Shown here piece after piece: positions 1-8,828 of a stretch of 64,000 bases of DNA. Source of the stretch: CAXXOK01 sp963675365 (GTDB taxonomy: Bacteria > Bacillota > Clostridia > Christensenellales > Aristaeellaceae); NCBI GenBank assembly GCA_963675365.2, contig CAXXVA010000003.1, positions 868,001 to 932,000 of the forward strand, given 5' to 3'. Each line of letters begins with the position of its first letter. The first letter of the stretch is position 1. The position numbers were made by a program, and so were the translations under genes. Below the pieces are notes generated by a model. That model ran no database searches, had not been told where the DNA came from, and was given only the letters and a program-made list of their open reading frames with translations.

Positions 1-1
1 G

Positions 2-1024
2 CCCCAGGAAATCGAAGAGCTGATGCAGACGATGCGTAATTTCGCAAACGAAGGCAAATCGATTCTGTTTATTACGCACAAGCTCAACGAAATCATGGCC
101 GTCGCCGATCGCTGCACGGTGCTGCGCAAGGGCAAGTACATCGGTACCGTGGACGTCAAGGACGCGACGGTCGATTCGCTTGCGGAGATGATGGTCGGGC
201 GCAAGGTAAATTTCAAAGTCGATAAAAAGCCGAGCAAGCCCAAGGATACCATCCTGCGCGTCTCCAATCTATCCCTGACGACCGCCGCAAGCGGTAAGCA
301 TCAGCTTCACAACGTGTCCTTCAGCGTCCGCGCCGGGGAGATCGTCGGTATCGCAGGCATCGAAGGCAACGGGCAGAGCGAGCTGGTCTATGCGCTGACC
401 GGACTGATCAAGCCGACGCACGGCACGATCACCTTCGGCGAACACGACATTACCAAATACTCCATCCGTGAACGGAACGATATGGGTATCGCGCATATTC
501 CGGAAGACCGGCACCGCTACGGCCTGGTACTTGATTATAATCTATCCGAAAACCTGATTTTAAAAAGCTATCACACGCCGCAGTTCAACAAGCACGGCTT
601 TCTCCGCTTCCCGGAGATCCAGTCGCATGCAGAGGAACTGATCCGTTTCTTTGATATCCGCGCCGGAGAGGGCCCGGATACGCCTGCGCGCTCCATGAGC
701 GGCGGCAACCAGCAAAAGGCGATCATCGCGCGCGAAGCTTCCCTCTCCCCCAAGCTGCTCATTGCCGTGCAGCCGACGCGCGGGCTGGACGTCGGCGCGA
801 TCGAATACATCCAAAAACAGCTGATCGCCGCGCGTGACGAGGGCCGGGCGGTGCTTCTGGTCAGCCTGGAGCTTGAAGAGGTTATGAACATCTCCGACCG
901 CATCCTGGTGATGTACGAAGGCAAAATCGTCGCCGAGGTTGCCGGCGAGCACGCCGTTCGGCAGGAGCTCGGGCTGTACATGGCCGGGGCGACACCCAGC
1001 GATATCGCACGGGAGGTGATGTAG
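2..1024 (+). CDS. Nucleoside/simple-sugar-type ABC transporter ATP-binding protein (5' end outside window)
   Basis: Duplicated ABC ATPase of the RbsA/YufO type that powers import of nucleosides or simple sugars at the cytoplasmic membrane. The window opens inside the first nucleotide-binding domain, just before its H-loop (FITHKLNEI). The second domain is complete: it has the degenerate P-loop typical of this class (GIEGNGQSELV), a signature SGGNQQKAI, and a Walker B region LLIAVQPTRGLDVGA. The reading frame is open from base 2, so an internal ATG at 23 is not the real start. Two permease genes follow at once (the first GTG is two bases after the stop), which matches the YufOPQ/BmpA-type importer order. 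The substrate-binding lipoprotein is expected upstream, outside the window. Nucleosides are favoured over sugars by the permease pair, but the substrate is inferred. Confidence 0.93.
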   Translation, partial: PQEIEELMQTMRNFANEGKSILFITHKLNEIMAVADRCTVLRKGKYIGTVDVKDATVDSLAEMMVGRKVNFKVDKKPSKPKDTILRVSNLSLTTAASGKHQLHNVSFSVRAGEIVGIAGIEGNGQSELVYALTGLIKPTHGTITFGEHDITKYSIRERNDMGIAHIPEDRHRYGLVLDYNLSENLILKSYHTPQFNKHGFLRFPEIQSHAEELIRFFDIRAGEGPDTPARSMSGGNQQKAIIAREASLSPKLLIAVQPTRGLDVGAIEYIQKQLIAARDEGRAVLLVSLELEEVMNISDRILVMYEGKIVAEVAGEHAVRQELGLYMAGATPSDIAREVM

Positions 1025-1025
1025 G

Positions 1026-2201
1026 GTGAAACGCAGACGCACGTTCAACGCTTCGCTGCTAACGACCATCCTGTCCGCCGTAGGCGCGATCATCATCGGC
1101 CTGTTCATCGGCTACTTACTGCTGCTCGTGACCAAGCCGGACAGGGCTTGGTGGGGCCTGCTTCGCATCCTGACGGTCGGATTCTCCGATCCCACCAAGT
1201 TTGCCAAGGTGCTGTATCAGGCCATGCCGCTGATTTGCACGGGCCTTTCGGTCGCATTCGCGTTTAAAACGGGCCTGTTTAACATCGGCGCGACCGGCCA
1301 GTACACCGTTGGCGCGTTCTTTGCCCTGTTTACGGGCATCCAATTGCAATTGCCCTGGTACCTTGCCATCATCGCCGCGATGATCGGCGGCGCGATCTGG
1401 GGCGCGATCCCCGGTATCTGCAAGGCGTTGTTCAATGTCAACGAGGTCATTACGACCATTATGTTCAACTGGATTGCGGTATTCGCGGTCAATATGGCGT
1501 TTACCAACATCCCCATGCTGGTTGTGGATTACTGGGGGAAATCCTCCATTCGTGACCGTACGCCGGTTCTGGCCGACGCGAACGCCAATGCCGTGCTGCC
1601 GAAACTGGGACTGGACGAACTGATGAACAGCAATTTGGTGAACATCGGAATATTCGTTGCGATCTTCATCGCGATCATCATTTGGATCCTGTTGCAGAAG
1701 ACAACCTTCGGCTATGAAATCAAGGCCTGCGGCTACAACCGCGACGCCAGCCAGTACGCCGGTATCAACGCCAAGCGCAACATCATCAATTCCTTTATGG
1801 TCGCGGGCGCTCTGGCCGGACTTGGCGGCGGACTGTATTACTTAAGCGGCACGGGCCAGTACACCTTCCTGAAAATTCTGCTCCCCGCAGGTTTTAACGG
1901 TATTCCCGTCGCGCTGCTGGCGAACTCCCACCCCATCGGCGTTATCGTCAGCGCTTTGTTCATCAGCTATATCCAGGTTGGCGGCGACGCGCTGCAGCCG
2001 CGTTTTGTACGCGAGAACATCGATATCATCATCGGCGTCATCATCTATGTCAGCGCCTTTGCGTTGGTACTCAAAATCTGGTTTGAAAAGCTGTTTGTCA
2101 GGCGTTCGATGTCCGCTTACTCTTTGCGGGACGGCGATGCGGAGACCCCGCCCGTCATTGTGCCCGGCGAAACCCTGGGAAAGGACGGTGACGAGGAATG
2201 A
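1026..2201 (+). CDS. ABC transporter permease, YufP-like (nucleoside/sugar family)
   Basis: Integral membrane permease of the BPD_transp_2 family, 391 residues, with about eight to ten hydrophobic segments. After one N-terminal helix it has the conserved FKTGLFNIGATGQ region seen in the YufP/NupP class. The C-terminal tail (last ~30 residues) is hydrophilic and acidic. The GTG start at 1026 is supported by a GGAGGTGAT ribosome site inside the end of the ATPase gene. The 3' end overlaps the next permease by four bases (ATGA), so the three genes are translationally coupled. It should form a heterodimer with the next gene product. Family assignment is firm; substrate is inferred from family membership. 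Confidence 0.92.
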   Translation: MKRRRTFNASLLTTILSAVGAIIIGLFIGYLLLLVTKPDRAWWGLLRILTVGFSDPTKFAKVLYQAMPLICTGLSVAFAFKTGLFNIGATGQYTVGAFFALFTGIQLQLPWYLAIIAAMIGGAIWGAIPGICKALFNVNEVITTIMFNWIAVFAVNMAFTNIPMLVVDYWGKSSIRDRTPVLADANANAVLPKLGLDELMNSNLVNIGIFVAIFIAIIIWILLQKTTFGYEIKACGYNRDASQYAGINAKRNIINSFMVAGALAGLGGGLYYLSGTGQYTFLKILLPAGFNGIPVALLANSHPIGVIVSALFISYIQVGGDALQPRFVRENIDIIIGVIIYVSAFALVLKIWFEKLFVRRSMSAYSLRDGDAETPPVIVPGETLGKDGDEE

Positions 2202-3178
2202 TCATCGGCGATATTTTAAGTGCAACGCTAATCTTTGCCGTTCCCCTCATGCTGGTAGCGCTCGGCGGTATGTTTTCTGAGCGCAGTGGCGTGGTGAACA
2301 TCGCGCTGGAAGGAATTATGATCATCGGCGCGCTTGCCGCGAGCCTTTTCCTGCGGTACATAGACGATCTGGGGATCGGCAAAGAAAGCGCACAGCTTTA
2401 TATGCTGGTGGCCATCGGTATCGCAGGCGTCGTCGGCATCCTGTACAGCCAGTTGCTCGCCTTTGCGTCGATCAAGCTGAAGTCCAACCAGGTTATATCC
2501 GGCACGGCGCTGAACATGCTCGCGCCCGCGCTGGCGGTTGTTGTGACCTGGAACATCCAGGGTACGGCGCAGACGACCATTCTGATTCCAAGCTGGGTGC
2601 GCATCGCACCTGAAAGCCTGGGAATCGCAACCGATAACATCTTCACGACCTTTCTGTTTAAAAGCCTGTTCCTGACCACGCCGATTGCGTTTATCATCCT
2701 GATCCTCGCGATCGTATTCCTGTACTATACCAAAACGGGTCTGCGTCTGCGCGCATGCGGCGAACATCCGCAGGCTGCCGACAGCGTTGGCGTAAACGTT
2801 TATCGCATGCGCTATCTCGGCGTGGGTATATCCGGCTTCCTGGCGGGTATCGGTGGCCTTGCGTATACGCTTGCGGCGGGCAGCGGGTTTACCTCAACGG
2901 TCGCCGGCTACGGCTTCCTGGCGCTGGCGGTGATGATTTTCGGTAACTGGAAACCGGTCAATATCCTGTTCGCGAGCTTCTTCTTCGCATTTTTCCGGAT
3001 TATATCGTTCTATTCCAACTCCATCGCGTTCCTGCCGAAATTCGATAACCTCGTCTCCAGCGAATATATCTACCTGATTATGCCTTACCTGGTGACGATG
3101 ATTATCCTCGTCCTCACCTCCAAACGCAGCCGGGCGCCGAAGGCCGAGGGTATCCCCTACGACAAAGGCCGGAGATAA
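2198..3178 (+). CDS. ABC transporter permease, YufQ-like (nucleoside/sugar family)
   Basis: Second permease of the importer, 326 residues, also BPD_transp_2. The N-terminal region contains LMLVALGGMFSERSGVVNIA, a hallmark of the YufQ/NupQ class, followed by about eight further hydrophobic segments and a short basic C-terminus. It starts at an ATG overlapping the stop of the preceding permease. It is the last gene of the operon: an 18-bp-arm hairpin with U-tracts on both strands follows three bases after the stop codon. Confidence 0.92.
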   Translation: MIIGDILSATLIFAVPLMLVALGGMFSERSGVVNIALEGIMIIGALAASLFLRYIDDLGIGKESAQLYMLVAIGIAGVVGILYSQLLAFASIKLKSNQVISGTALNMLAPALAVVVTWNIQGTAQTTILIPSWVRIAPESLGIATDNIFTTFLFKSLFLTTPIAFIILILAIVFLYYTKTGLRLRACGEHPQAADSVGVNVYRMRYLGVGISGFLAGIGGLAYTLAAGSGFTSTVAGYGFLALAVMIFGNWKPVNILFASFFFAFFRIISFYSNSIAFLPKFDNLVSSEYIYLIMPYLVTMIILVLTSKRSRAPKAEGIPYDKGRR

Positions 3179-3180
3179 AC

Positions 3181-3220
3181 GCAACAAAAAAGCCGTGCAA
3201 GCGCACGGCTTTTTTGTTGC
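3181..3220. terminator. Bidirectional rho-independent terminator
   Basis: Perfect inverted repeat with 18-nt arms (3181-3198 and 3203-3220) and a four-base loop; the core is GCCGTGC/GCACGGC flanked by A6 and T6. It lies between the convergent importer operon and the aldo/keto reductase gene, so it can end transcription from both sides. Confidence 0.92.
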
Positions 3221-3223
3221 TTC

Positions 3224-4363
3224 TTATCCCAGTGCTTTTTGGGTTTCTTTCAGCTGTTTAATGATCTCCAGCTTCTGCGGGCACTTCTTTTCACAAGCGC
3301 CGCATTCGATACATTGGGAAACGTCTAAACCGACGGCCTTTTCCCAGTCCGCCGTCCTGTCGTCCATCGGAACGGTGGTCTTTGCATATTCCGTCTTGGC
3401 GTAATCGGTCAGTTGGTACACCTTGTGATAGTTCATCAACTGGAACAGATGCGGGATGTTCAGCTTCTGCGGGCAGGGCATGCAGTAGTTGCAGCCCGTG
3501 CAGTACAGATCCATCAGACGCTTGTTTTCATTGAGCATCGCGTTGACCTGCTTGAGTTCGTCTTCTGTAAGCATTCCGCCGATGGACGCGACTTTTACGT
3601 TTTCTTCAAGCATCTGCATATTTTGCATACCCGAGAGCGCCATGTTGACGTTCGGGTTTGCCAGCACAAAGCGAAGCGCCATTTCAGCGGAGCTGACGAT
3701 TTTGTTATCCAGCAGCGCTTTCACCGCGTCGGACGGCGCTCCGAGCCTGCCGCCGCCCACCGGGCCCATAATGATCACGCCAAGTCCGTTTTGGTTTGCA
3801 TAGGCGATATTCTCTTCATTCGCGCGATCCAGCAAATTATACTGGCAAAGCACGGAGGTGAACAGACCGCTGTCGATGATCGGTTTCATATTTTTGGCGT
3901 CTTTATCGTGGAACGAGAAGCAAAGGTGTTTGATCAGCCCTTCGTTAAGCGCTTTGCGCGCGTCGTCCACGGGCCCGCCGGGCGTATTCATTTGCTGAAA
4001 GTTTTCCAGGCTGATTCCCCAGAAATGATAGAAATCGATGTAATCCGTATCCAGCGTTTCCAGCGATTTTTCCAGATTCATACGCCATTTGTTGCCGACG
4101 GAATCCTTGGCCGGGTTTTTAGTCGAAAGATAAACCTTGTCGCGCCAGCCTTTCAGCGCGAGACCCACGGCGCGTTCGCTGTCATGCCCGCAGTAATACG
4201 GCGCGGTGTCAACATAGTTGACGCCGAGCTCAAACGCCTTTTGCATCAGCGGCACGGCTTTTTCGTCGTTGACATGCTTTTCATCCGTCATTGGCAGCCG
4301 CATGGCGCCGAAACCGAGCGCGGAGAGTTGGATACCGGTTTTCCCGAATGGTTTGTAGATCAT
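3224..4363 (-). CDS. Aldo/keto reductase with C-terminal 4Fe-4S domain
   Basis: NAD(P)H-dependent aldo/keto reductase (379 residues). The N-terminal 270 residues form the TIM barrel: MIYKPFGKTGIQLSALGFGAMR start, the YVDTAPYYC motif with the catalytic Asp and Tyr, and a Lys in STKNPAKD. The C-terminal third carries two cysteine clusters, CTGCNYCMPCPQ and CIECGACEKKCPQ, with the spacing of 4Fe-4S ferredoxin-type sites. This composite architecture is common in anaerobic Clostridia and its physiological substrate is usually unknown. It is a single-gene unit, convergent with the ABC importer across a bidirectional terminator. The start ATG has GGAGC ten bases upstream. Confidence 0.92.
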   Translation of the reverse strand: MIYKPFGKTGIQLSALGFGAMRLPMTDEKHVNDEKAVPLMQKAFELGVNYVDTAPYYCGHDSERAVGLALKGWRDKVYLSTKNPAKDSVGNKWRMNLEKSLETLDTDYIDFYHFWGISLENFQQMNTPGGPVDDARKALNEGLIKHLCFSFHDKDAKNMKPIIDSGLFTSVLCQYNLLDRANEENIAYANQNGLGVIIMGPVGGGRLGAPSDAVKALLDNKIVSSAEMALRFVLANPNVNMALSGMQNMQMLEENVKVASIGGMLTEDELKQVNAMLNENKRLMDLYCTGCNYCMPCPQKLNIPHLFQLMNYHKVYQLTDYAKTEYAKTTVPMDDRTADWEKAVGLDVSQCIECGACEKKCPQKLEIIKQLKETQKALG

Positions 4364-4399
4364 TTTATGCTCCTTACGTCGTTGTGCAATTCTATTATA

Positions 4400-5131
4400 T
4401 CATTCCGGTAAAGAGAATTCCACGCGCACCACATGGCCGAGAAATGCAACGTCCGGCAGCGCACAGGGTTCGGCGGCGTATTCCCGGTCGTAGCTTTGCA
4501 GCAGCACGCTCATCGCGTCCAGCTTTTTCACCTTGCGTAGCGCGCGCTTGCCCTTCTGCTCTACCAGCATGACAGCCCCGTCGATGGGACTACCGGCGGG
4601 AACGATGAAGCACAGGTCGCCCCGCATGATACGAAAACCGCGGATGCTGTCGTCCGGTACCTGATAATAGAACACCTTATCCGGCGAGGCGCCTTCGATT
4701 CTCCCCTGGAGTACCGGCAGCAGGCGGTGATCCACCTCTTCCATCACGGCGTTTAGAACCGGCACGCGCTTCAATACGCTCTGCAGCGCGTCCAGCCACA
4801 CGCTGCCCTGTACAGTATCCTCTTGTTTCGACTGGTCAGTATAGACGGGTTCGGAATCCGCGCGGGGCCGAGTAGCCGTTTGTTTTGCGGGCTGCACGGT
4901 CTCCAAATCGACGGCGGACGCGATATCATCCAGCGTAAAACCCTGTTCTGTTTGCTCGGTGAGGCCGATTTTCTTAAGAATCCTGCGTGCCTGATCGTCG
5001 GGGATAATTTTCTTCCCATCCTCGACGGATTTCAGGTAATCGGCGCTGACGCCGGCAAGCTTTGATACCTGCTTCAGTGTTAATTCGCGGCGCAGGCGTT
5101 CGGTTTTCAGTAGGTCGCCCAGTCTGCTCAT
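4400..5131 (-). CDS. XRE-family transcriptional regulator with S24/LexA-like C-terminal domain
   Basis: A 243-residue regulator. Residues 1-60 are a helix-turn-helix of the XRE type (LTLKQVSKLAGVSADYLKSVEDG). Residues 60-130 are a polar linker. Residues 130-243 resemble the S24 peptidase/LexA C-terminal domain, with Ser162 in VPDDSIRGFRIMRGD and Lys200 in ALRKVKKL at the positions expected for the Ser-Lys dyad. No obvious Ala-Gly or Cys-Gly self-cleavage site is seen in the linker, so it may be a non-cleaved member. The gene is divergent from the DEAD-box helicase gene and shares a 130-bp intergenic region with it. Its regulon is not known. Confidence 0.85.
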   Translation of the reverse strand: MSRLGDLLKTERLRRELTLKQVSKLAGVSADYLKSVEDGKKIIPDDQARRILKKIGLTEQTEQGFTLDDIASAVDLETVQPAKQTATRPRADSEPVYTDQSKQEDTVQGSVWLDALQSVLKRVPVLNAVMEEVDHRLLPVLQGRIEGASPDKVFYYQVPDDSIRGFRIMRGDLCFIVPAGSPIDGAVMLVEQKGKRALRKVKKLDAMSVLLQSYDREYAAEPCALPDVAFLGHVVRVEFSLPE

Positions 5132-5211
5132 ACAGCATTCCTCCGTGGTTTTGGTCGCTTAGTATAGTATAACATAGAAGGAAAAAACGCAATTCTGTCG
5201 AATAGAAGAAT

Positions 5212-5239
5212 TTGGTTGTTTTTAGCCAAACCGTAATAT
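5212..5239 (+). promoter_or_regulatory. Possible promoter of the DEAD-box helicase gene
   Basis: TTGGTT (5212-5217), 16 bases, TAATAT (5234-5239). A short leader would carry the AGGAG site at 5251. The assignment rests only on similarity to the sigma-A consensus; the -35 is weak. Confidence 0.35.
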
Positions 5240-5261
5240 CAAACCGATAAAGGAGAACATT

Positions 5262-6437
5262 TTGCCGGAAGAACAAAAAGAATTTTCCAGCGCGGATATC
5301 AGCAAAGAGGTGCTCCACGCTCTGGAAACCATGAATATCCACGTAATGACACCCGTACAGGCGCAGACGCTGCCGCTGATGATGGAAGGCCGCGACGTGA
5401 TCGCCATCGCACCGACCGGAACCGGAAAAACCATCGCGTTTGGCATCCCGATGCTCGAATACGTGAATTTATCCGATAACCGCGTGCAGGAACTGGTCGT
5501 CGCCCCCACGCGGGAACTGAGCCTGCAGATCGCCGAGGAGCTGCGCAGCCTCGCCCAGTACATCAAGGATTTGAAGATCGCGGTCCTCTACGGCGGCCAG
5601 CCGATCGTTAAACAGATTAACCAGCTAAAGCGCCATCCGCAGATCATTATCGCCACGCCGGGCAGGCTTTTAGACCACATGAATCGCGGCAACGTAAGGC
5701 TTGACCACGTCCATACCATGGTGCTGGACGAAGCCGACGAGATGCTCAACATGGGATTCGTGAAAGACGTGACGCGCATCATCGAGGCCACGCCGGCGGA
5801 TCGTCAGCTTGTGCTCTACTCCGCTACCACAAACCCGGACGTGCAGACCATCGCGTGGAAATACCAGCAGGATCCCGTGGAGATCATCATTCCGGCTACC
5901 AAGGAAAACCGTCCGCAGATTACGCAGTATGTGATTGAATCCGATCATAAAAATAAATACGAACATCTTTTATATCTGCTCGACAGCGACGAATTCAGCC
6001 GCGTCATGGTGTTCGTCAACACTAAGGATATGACCCAGCGCCTGACCAACCGCATGCAGAAAGCCGGGTATGAGGCGGAATGCCTGCACGGCGATATGCG
6101 CCAGGGCGCGCGCAACCAGGTGATGAACGCCTTCCGCAAGGGCAAATTCCAGATTTTGCTGGCAACGGACGTCGCGGCCCGCGGCATCGACGTGGACGAT
6201 GTGGAAGCCGTGATCAACTATGATCTTCCCAACGAAAACGAATATTACCTGCACCGCATCGGCAGAACGGGGCGCGCCAAAAAACACGGCGTCGCCTTTA
6301 CGCTTCTCACCTTTGCCGAGAGCGTGCGCTTTGATACGATCCTCAAATACATCGAGGCGAAACCTGTTCCTTTGCATTTCAACGAGCTTGGTATACTTTG
6401 CGGCGAGGAAGGCGACGCCTTCTTTGACCATATTTAG
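5262..6437 (+). CDS. DEAD-box ATP-dependent RNA helicase
   Basis: RNA helicase of the DEAD-box family (391 residues), made of the two RecA-like domains with almost no C-terminal extension. Motifs seen: MTPVQAQTLP (Q motif), APTGTGKT (motif I), PTRELSLQ (Ia), TPGRL (Ib), VLDEADEM (II), SAT (III), VFVNTKDMTQRL (IV), ATDVAARGIDV (V), HRIGRTGRA (VI). The start is a TTG at 5262 with an AGGAG site at 5251-5255. The lack of an RNA-binding tail separates it from the long CshA-type enzymes. It is followed after 13 bases by the F420-ligase-like gene and is likely co-transcribed with it. Confidence 0.95.
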   Translation: MPEEQKEFSSADISKEVLHALETMNIHVMTPVQAQTLPLMMEGRDVIAIAPTGTGKTIAFGIPMLEYVNLSDNRVQELVVAPTRELSLQIAEELRSLAQYIKDLKIAVLYGGQPIVKQINQLKRHPQIIIATPGRLLDHMNRGNVRLDHVHTMVLDEADEMLNMGFVKDVTRIIEATPADRQLVLYSATTNPDVQTIAWKYQQDPVEIIIPATKENRPQITQYVIESDHKNKYEHLLYLLDSDEFSRVMVFVNTKDMTQRLTNRMQKAGYEAECLHGDMRQGARNQVMNAFRKGKFQILLATDVAARGIDVDDVEAVINYDLPNENEYYLHRIGRTGRAKKHGVAFTLLTFAESVRFDTILKYIEAKPVPLHFNELGILCGEEGDAFFDHI

Positions 6438-6450
6438 GGAGGCAGACACG

Positions 6451-7194
6451 ATGGCCGAGGACAAAGGCAGAAATCTGGCTTCACAGCGGCGCGAACAGGA
6501 CGGGATCGTTTATTTCGACCGCGGTGTGATCAAGGGAAACGACGGAAAACAATACCAGCGCTACGCCATCCAAACCCATTTCGTAGAGGTCGGCGAGAGC
6601 AAGACCGCTTTGGTGGAGAAATATGTGCGCCCCTTTTATCAGGAAGGCGACGTGCTGTCCTTCGGGGCGAAGGTAATGTGCATGTGTTCTGGCAACGTAC
6701 GCACCCGAGACCAGGTAAAACCCGGCTTTTTCGCCAAGCTGATGTGGCGCTTTGCGGGCATCAACTCCACCGGCGTGGGCATGCACGAGCCATACAAACT
6801 GCAATTGGTGATCGACATGGTCGGCCTGCCGCGCGTACTGCTTGCGGCGTTTTTAAGCGCGGTTACGCGTCCTTTCGGCGTCAAAGGCGTATTTTACAGG
6901 GTGTGCGGCAAAGGCGTCGGCGGTATCGACGGTTTTTATTTCCGTTCCAGCTTCAAGCGCTATCATGAACTGGCGACCATCAATCCGCCCAACCCTAACG
7001 AGCTCTGCGACGAGCTGACGGCGGAAACCGGCATCCCCGTGGTGCTGATGGACGCCAACGATATCCAGCGCGATCAATTGGGTAAGTCCAAGAATTTCCC
7101 GCTGACCGACGAGCAGATTCAGGACGCCATGCGCGACAACCCCAGCGGACAGGGCGACGAGCTCACCCCGTTGATCCTCATTCGCCCGCTGTAA
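6451..7194 (+). CDS. F420-0:gamma-glutamyl ligase-like protein (CofE family)
   Basis: A 247-residue protein related to the CofE/F420 ligase family (GDVLSFGAKV, GVGGIDGF and the C-terminal LIL-IRP region). CofE adds glutamates to coenzyme F420 in archaea and actinobacteria, but many Clostridia carry this shorter relative without evident F420 biosynthesis, so its real substrate is uncertain. I chose the ATG at 6451, preceded by AGGGAGG at 6436-6442, over a longer open frame that runs inside the helicase gene. The 3' end overlaps the convergent ppx-like gene by 17 bases. Confidence 0.72.
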   Translation: MAEDKGRNLASQRREQDGIVYFDRGVIKGNDGKQYQRYAIQTHFVEVGESKTALVEKYVRPFYQEGDVLSFGAKVMCMCSGNVRTRDQVKPGFFAKLMWRFAGINSTGVGMHEPYKLQLVIDMVGLPRVLLAAFLSAVTRPFGVKGVFYRVCGKGVGGIDGFYFRSSFKRYHELATINPPNPNELCDELTAETGIPVVLMDANDIQRDQLGKSKNFPLTDEQIQDAMRDNPSGQGDELTPLILIRPL

Positions 7195-8086
7195 TCCATT
7201 GCAGGTAGCCGTCCAGGTTGGACCGTTCTGAAATTGTGATTTGATCAATAGCAAGCGTATCCATGCATGCCAGCAATATGGCAAAACCGTGGACGACGAT
7301 ATCCGCCCGGTCCGGCGGTACGGTACCCAGGGCTCTGCGCCGGTCAAGCGGCAGAGCCGCCATGGTTTCCATCACTCGCCGGATGTCCTTCTTGGTCGCT
7401 GTGAACCCGGGGATTTTATCCTTGGATTGCCAGGGGATTCCCTGAATACTGGTTGCGGCAGCGGTCATCGTGCCCCCAACGCCGACCCATTGGGCCGGCG
7501 TTTTCATTTGCTGAATGGCTTTCAATTGCAGCTCGAGCAAGCGGTTAACGGCGTCGATTACAATTTGCGTGTCGGCTTTGGAAGCAACAGGGAATTCCCT
7601 GAAAAGCCTTACCGCGCCAGCCTGCAGGCTGCAGGCGAACTGCGGTACTCCCCGATCGCCGATTACGATCTCGGTGGAACCGCCGCCGATATCGATCATC
7701 CCCGCACTATTCTGCCCCGCCGCGCCCAGAAACGAAAGTCTGGCTTCCATCTCTCCCGAGACAATGTCCGTTTTGAGGCCGGTTCTTTTAAAAATCGAAT
7801 TGGAAAATTCCGTTTTGTTCCCGGCGTCGCGTACGGCGCTGGTAGCAAACAGATATATTTTTTCTGCGCCTGTCTGCTCCGCACTTCGCTTCATCAAAAG
7901 CACGGCTTCGCAGGCGTTGTGGATCATGGTTTCGTCGATTTCGAGCTTTGAATTGAGCGACGCGAAAATTCGCAGTCCGATGCGCTCGCGCAGAACCGTA
8001 GAAAGGTCTCCGTTTTCAATATCGGCAACCAGGAGCCGCAGAGAATTAGAGCCGATGCCGATTGCAGCCGCTCGCAAAGCCATCAC
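7178..8086 (-). CDS. ppx: Ppx/GppA family phosphatase (exopolyphosphatase or pppGpp phosphohydrolase)
   Basis: Hydrolyses terminal phosphate from polyphosphate and/or pppGpp. The 302-residue protein has the actin-like ATPase fold of the family: AIGIGSNSLRLLVADI at the N-terminus, an ATSAVRDAGN motif, the conserved EMEARLSFLGA segment holding the catalytic glutamate, and IDIGGGSTEIVIGD. The length is that of the short Ppx type without the C-terminal HD-like domain, so GppA and Ppx activities cannot be told apart by eye. It lies two bases downstream of the DivIC-like gene. Confidence 0.88.
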   Translation of the reverse strand: MMALRAAAIGIGSNSLRLLVADIENGDLSTVLRERIGLRIFASLNSKLEIDETMIHNACEAVLLMKRSAEQTGAEKIYLFATSAVRDAGNKTEFSNSIFKRTGLKTDIVSGEMEARLSFLGAAGQNSAGMIDIGGGSTEIVIGDRGVPQFACSLQAGAVRLFREFPVASKADTQIVIDAVNRLLELQLKAIQQMKTPAQWVGVGGTMTAAATSIQGIPWQSKDKIPGFTATKKDIRRVMETMAALPLDRRRALGTVPPDRADIVVHGFAILLACMDTLAIDQITISERSNLDGYLQWITAGE

Positions 8087-8088
8087 CT

Positions 8089-8391
8089 TTAATCCTGATA
8101 TCCGTAAAGTTCTTCCGGGTTGGTTATCACAAAGCGGATCTCGTCCGCTTTCATATAGCCGTACAGCGTACGCGCGAGGTTTTCAATAAACGCGTCGGTA
8201 CCCATGGCGTCCAGCGTTTCCCTGAGCGTGCTTTCTTTCTTTTCCAGGTATTGATGATACGAAAGCGCTTCAAAGTACTGCTCGTCAAGCCTTTTCATGG
8301 TGCTGTTTTTCTGAAAAAATAAAAACGCAAACCCGATCGTGATCACGACGACGATCACGATCACCGTAACGAGCTTGACTCTGACGGGCAT
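8089..8391 (-). CDS. FtsB/DivIC-like septum formation initiator
   Basis: A 100-residue bitopic membrane protein: one hydrophobic helix at about residues 8-27, then a polar heptad-like region (residues 30-60) and the FxExxAR-like segment (FIENLARTLYGYMKADEIRFVI) that defines the DivIC/FtsB family. These proteins bind FtsL and FtsQ/DivIB in the divisome. The gene sits directly upstream of ppx/gppA, an order that is common in Bacillota. Confidence 0.8.
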   Translation of the reverse strand: MPVRVKLVTVIVIVVVITIGFAFLFFQKNSTMKRLDEQYFEALSYHQYLEKKESTLRETLDAMGTDAFIENLARTLYGYMKADEIRFVITNPEELYGYQD

Positions 8392-8465
8392 ACGTTCACC
8401 CTCTTTTCAGCGCGGTTTTTCTTCAGGGAAAGCATAGCACGAAACACGCAGCGCCGCAAGCGAAG

Positions 8466-8819
8466 TTACGGGATATCGCGTGTGGAAACGACGTCCACCC
8501 CGGTATCGCAAACGTTGCTGCAAATCACGTCGCCCATTTTAATCGGCGTTTTCAGATCGGTCGCTTCGATGACCTTCATGCAGGCGAAAATTTTGTCTTT
8601 GGGAATGGGTTCCTTGGTCTTGACGCTCAGGGGAAGCTCGCAGTTTGGTACGTTAACGACCGCGGTGACCATGCGCTTTGGAGAAACCGCTTCCTGTTTT
8701 GCGTATTCCTCGCCGCGTTTGCAGCTCGCGCCGTCTACTTTAATGACTTTATTCCCGTCCGTCTCCACCGTCATCCGGCAGCCGATCGGGCAATTGATGC
8801 AGGTGATCGTTTGTTTCAT
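8466..8819 (-). CDS. DUF1667 domain protein
   Basis: A 117-residue cysteine-rich protein: CINCPIGC near the N-terminus, C at residue 33 (GASCKRGEEYA) and further cysteines in ICSNVC. It matches the DUF1667 family, which nearly always follows a GlpA-like flavoprotein and an FAD/NAD oxidoreductase in anaerobes. The N-terminal cysteines suggest binding of a metal or Fe-S cluster. Its exact role is not established; as the third gene of this trio it probably acts as an electron-transfer or maturation subunit for glycerol-3-phosphate oxidation. Confidence 0.88.
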   Translation of the reverse strand: MKQTITCINCPIGCRMTVETDGNKVIKVDGASCKRGEEYAKQEAVSPKRMVTAVVNVPNCELPLSVKTKEPIPKDKIFACMKVIEATDLKTPIKMGDVICSNVCDTGVDVVSTRDIP

Positions 8820-8828
8820 GAGCGCTCC

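Noticed and set aside
3413..4411. 332-codon open frame antisense to the aldo/keto reductase
   Set aside because: Shadow frame in GC-rich sequence; no ribosome site, and the opposite strand encodes a clear enzyme over the same bases.
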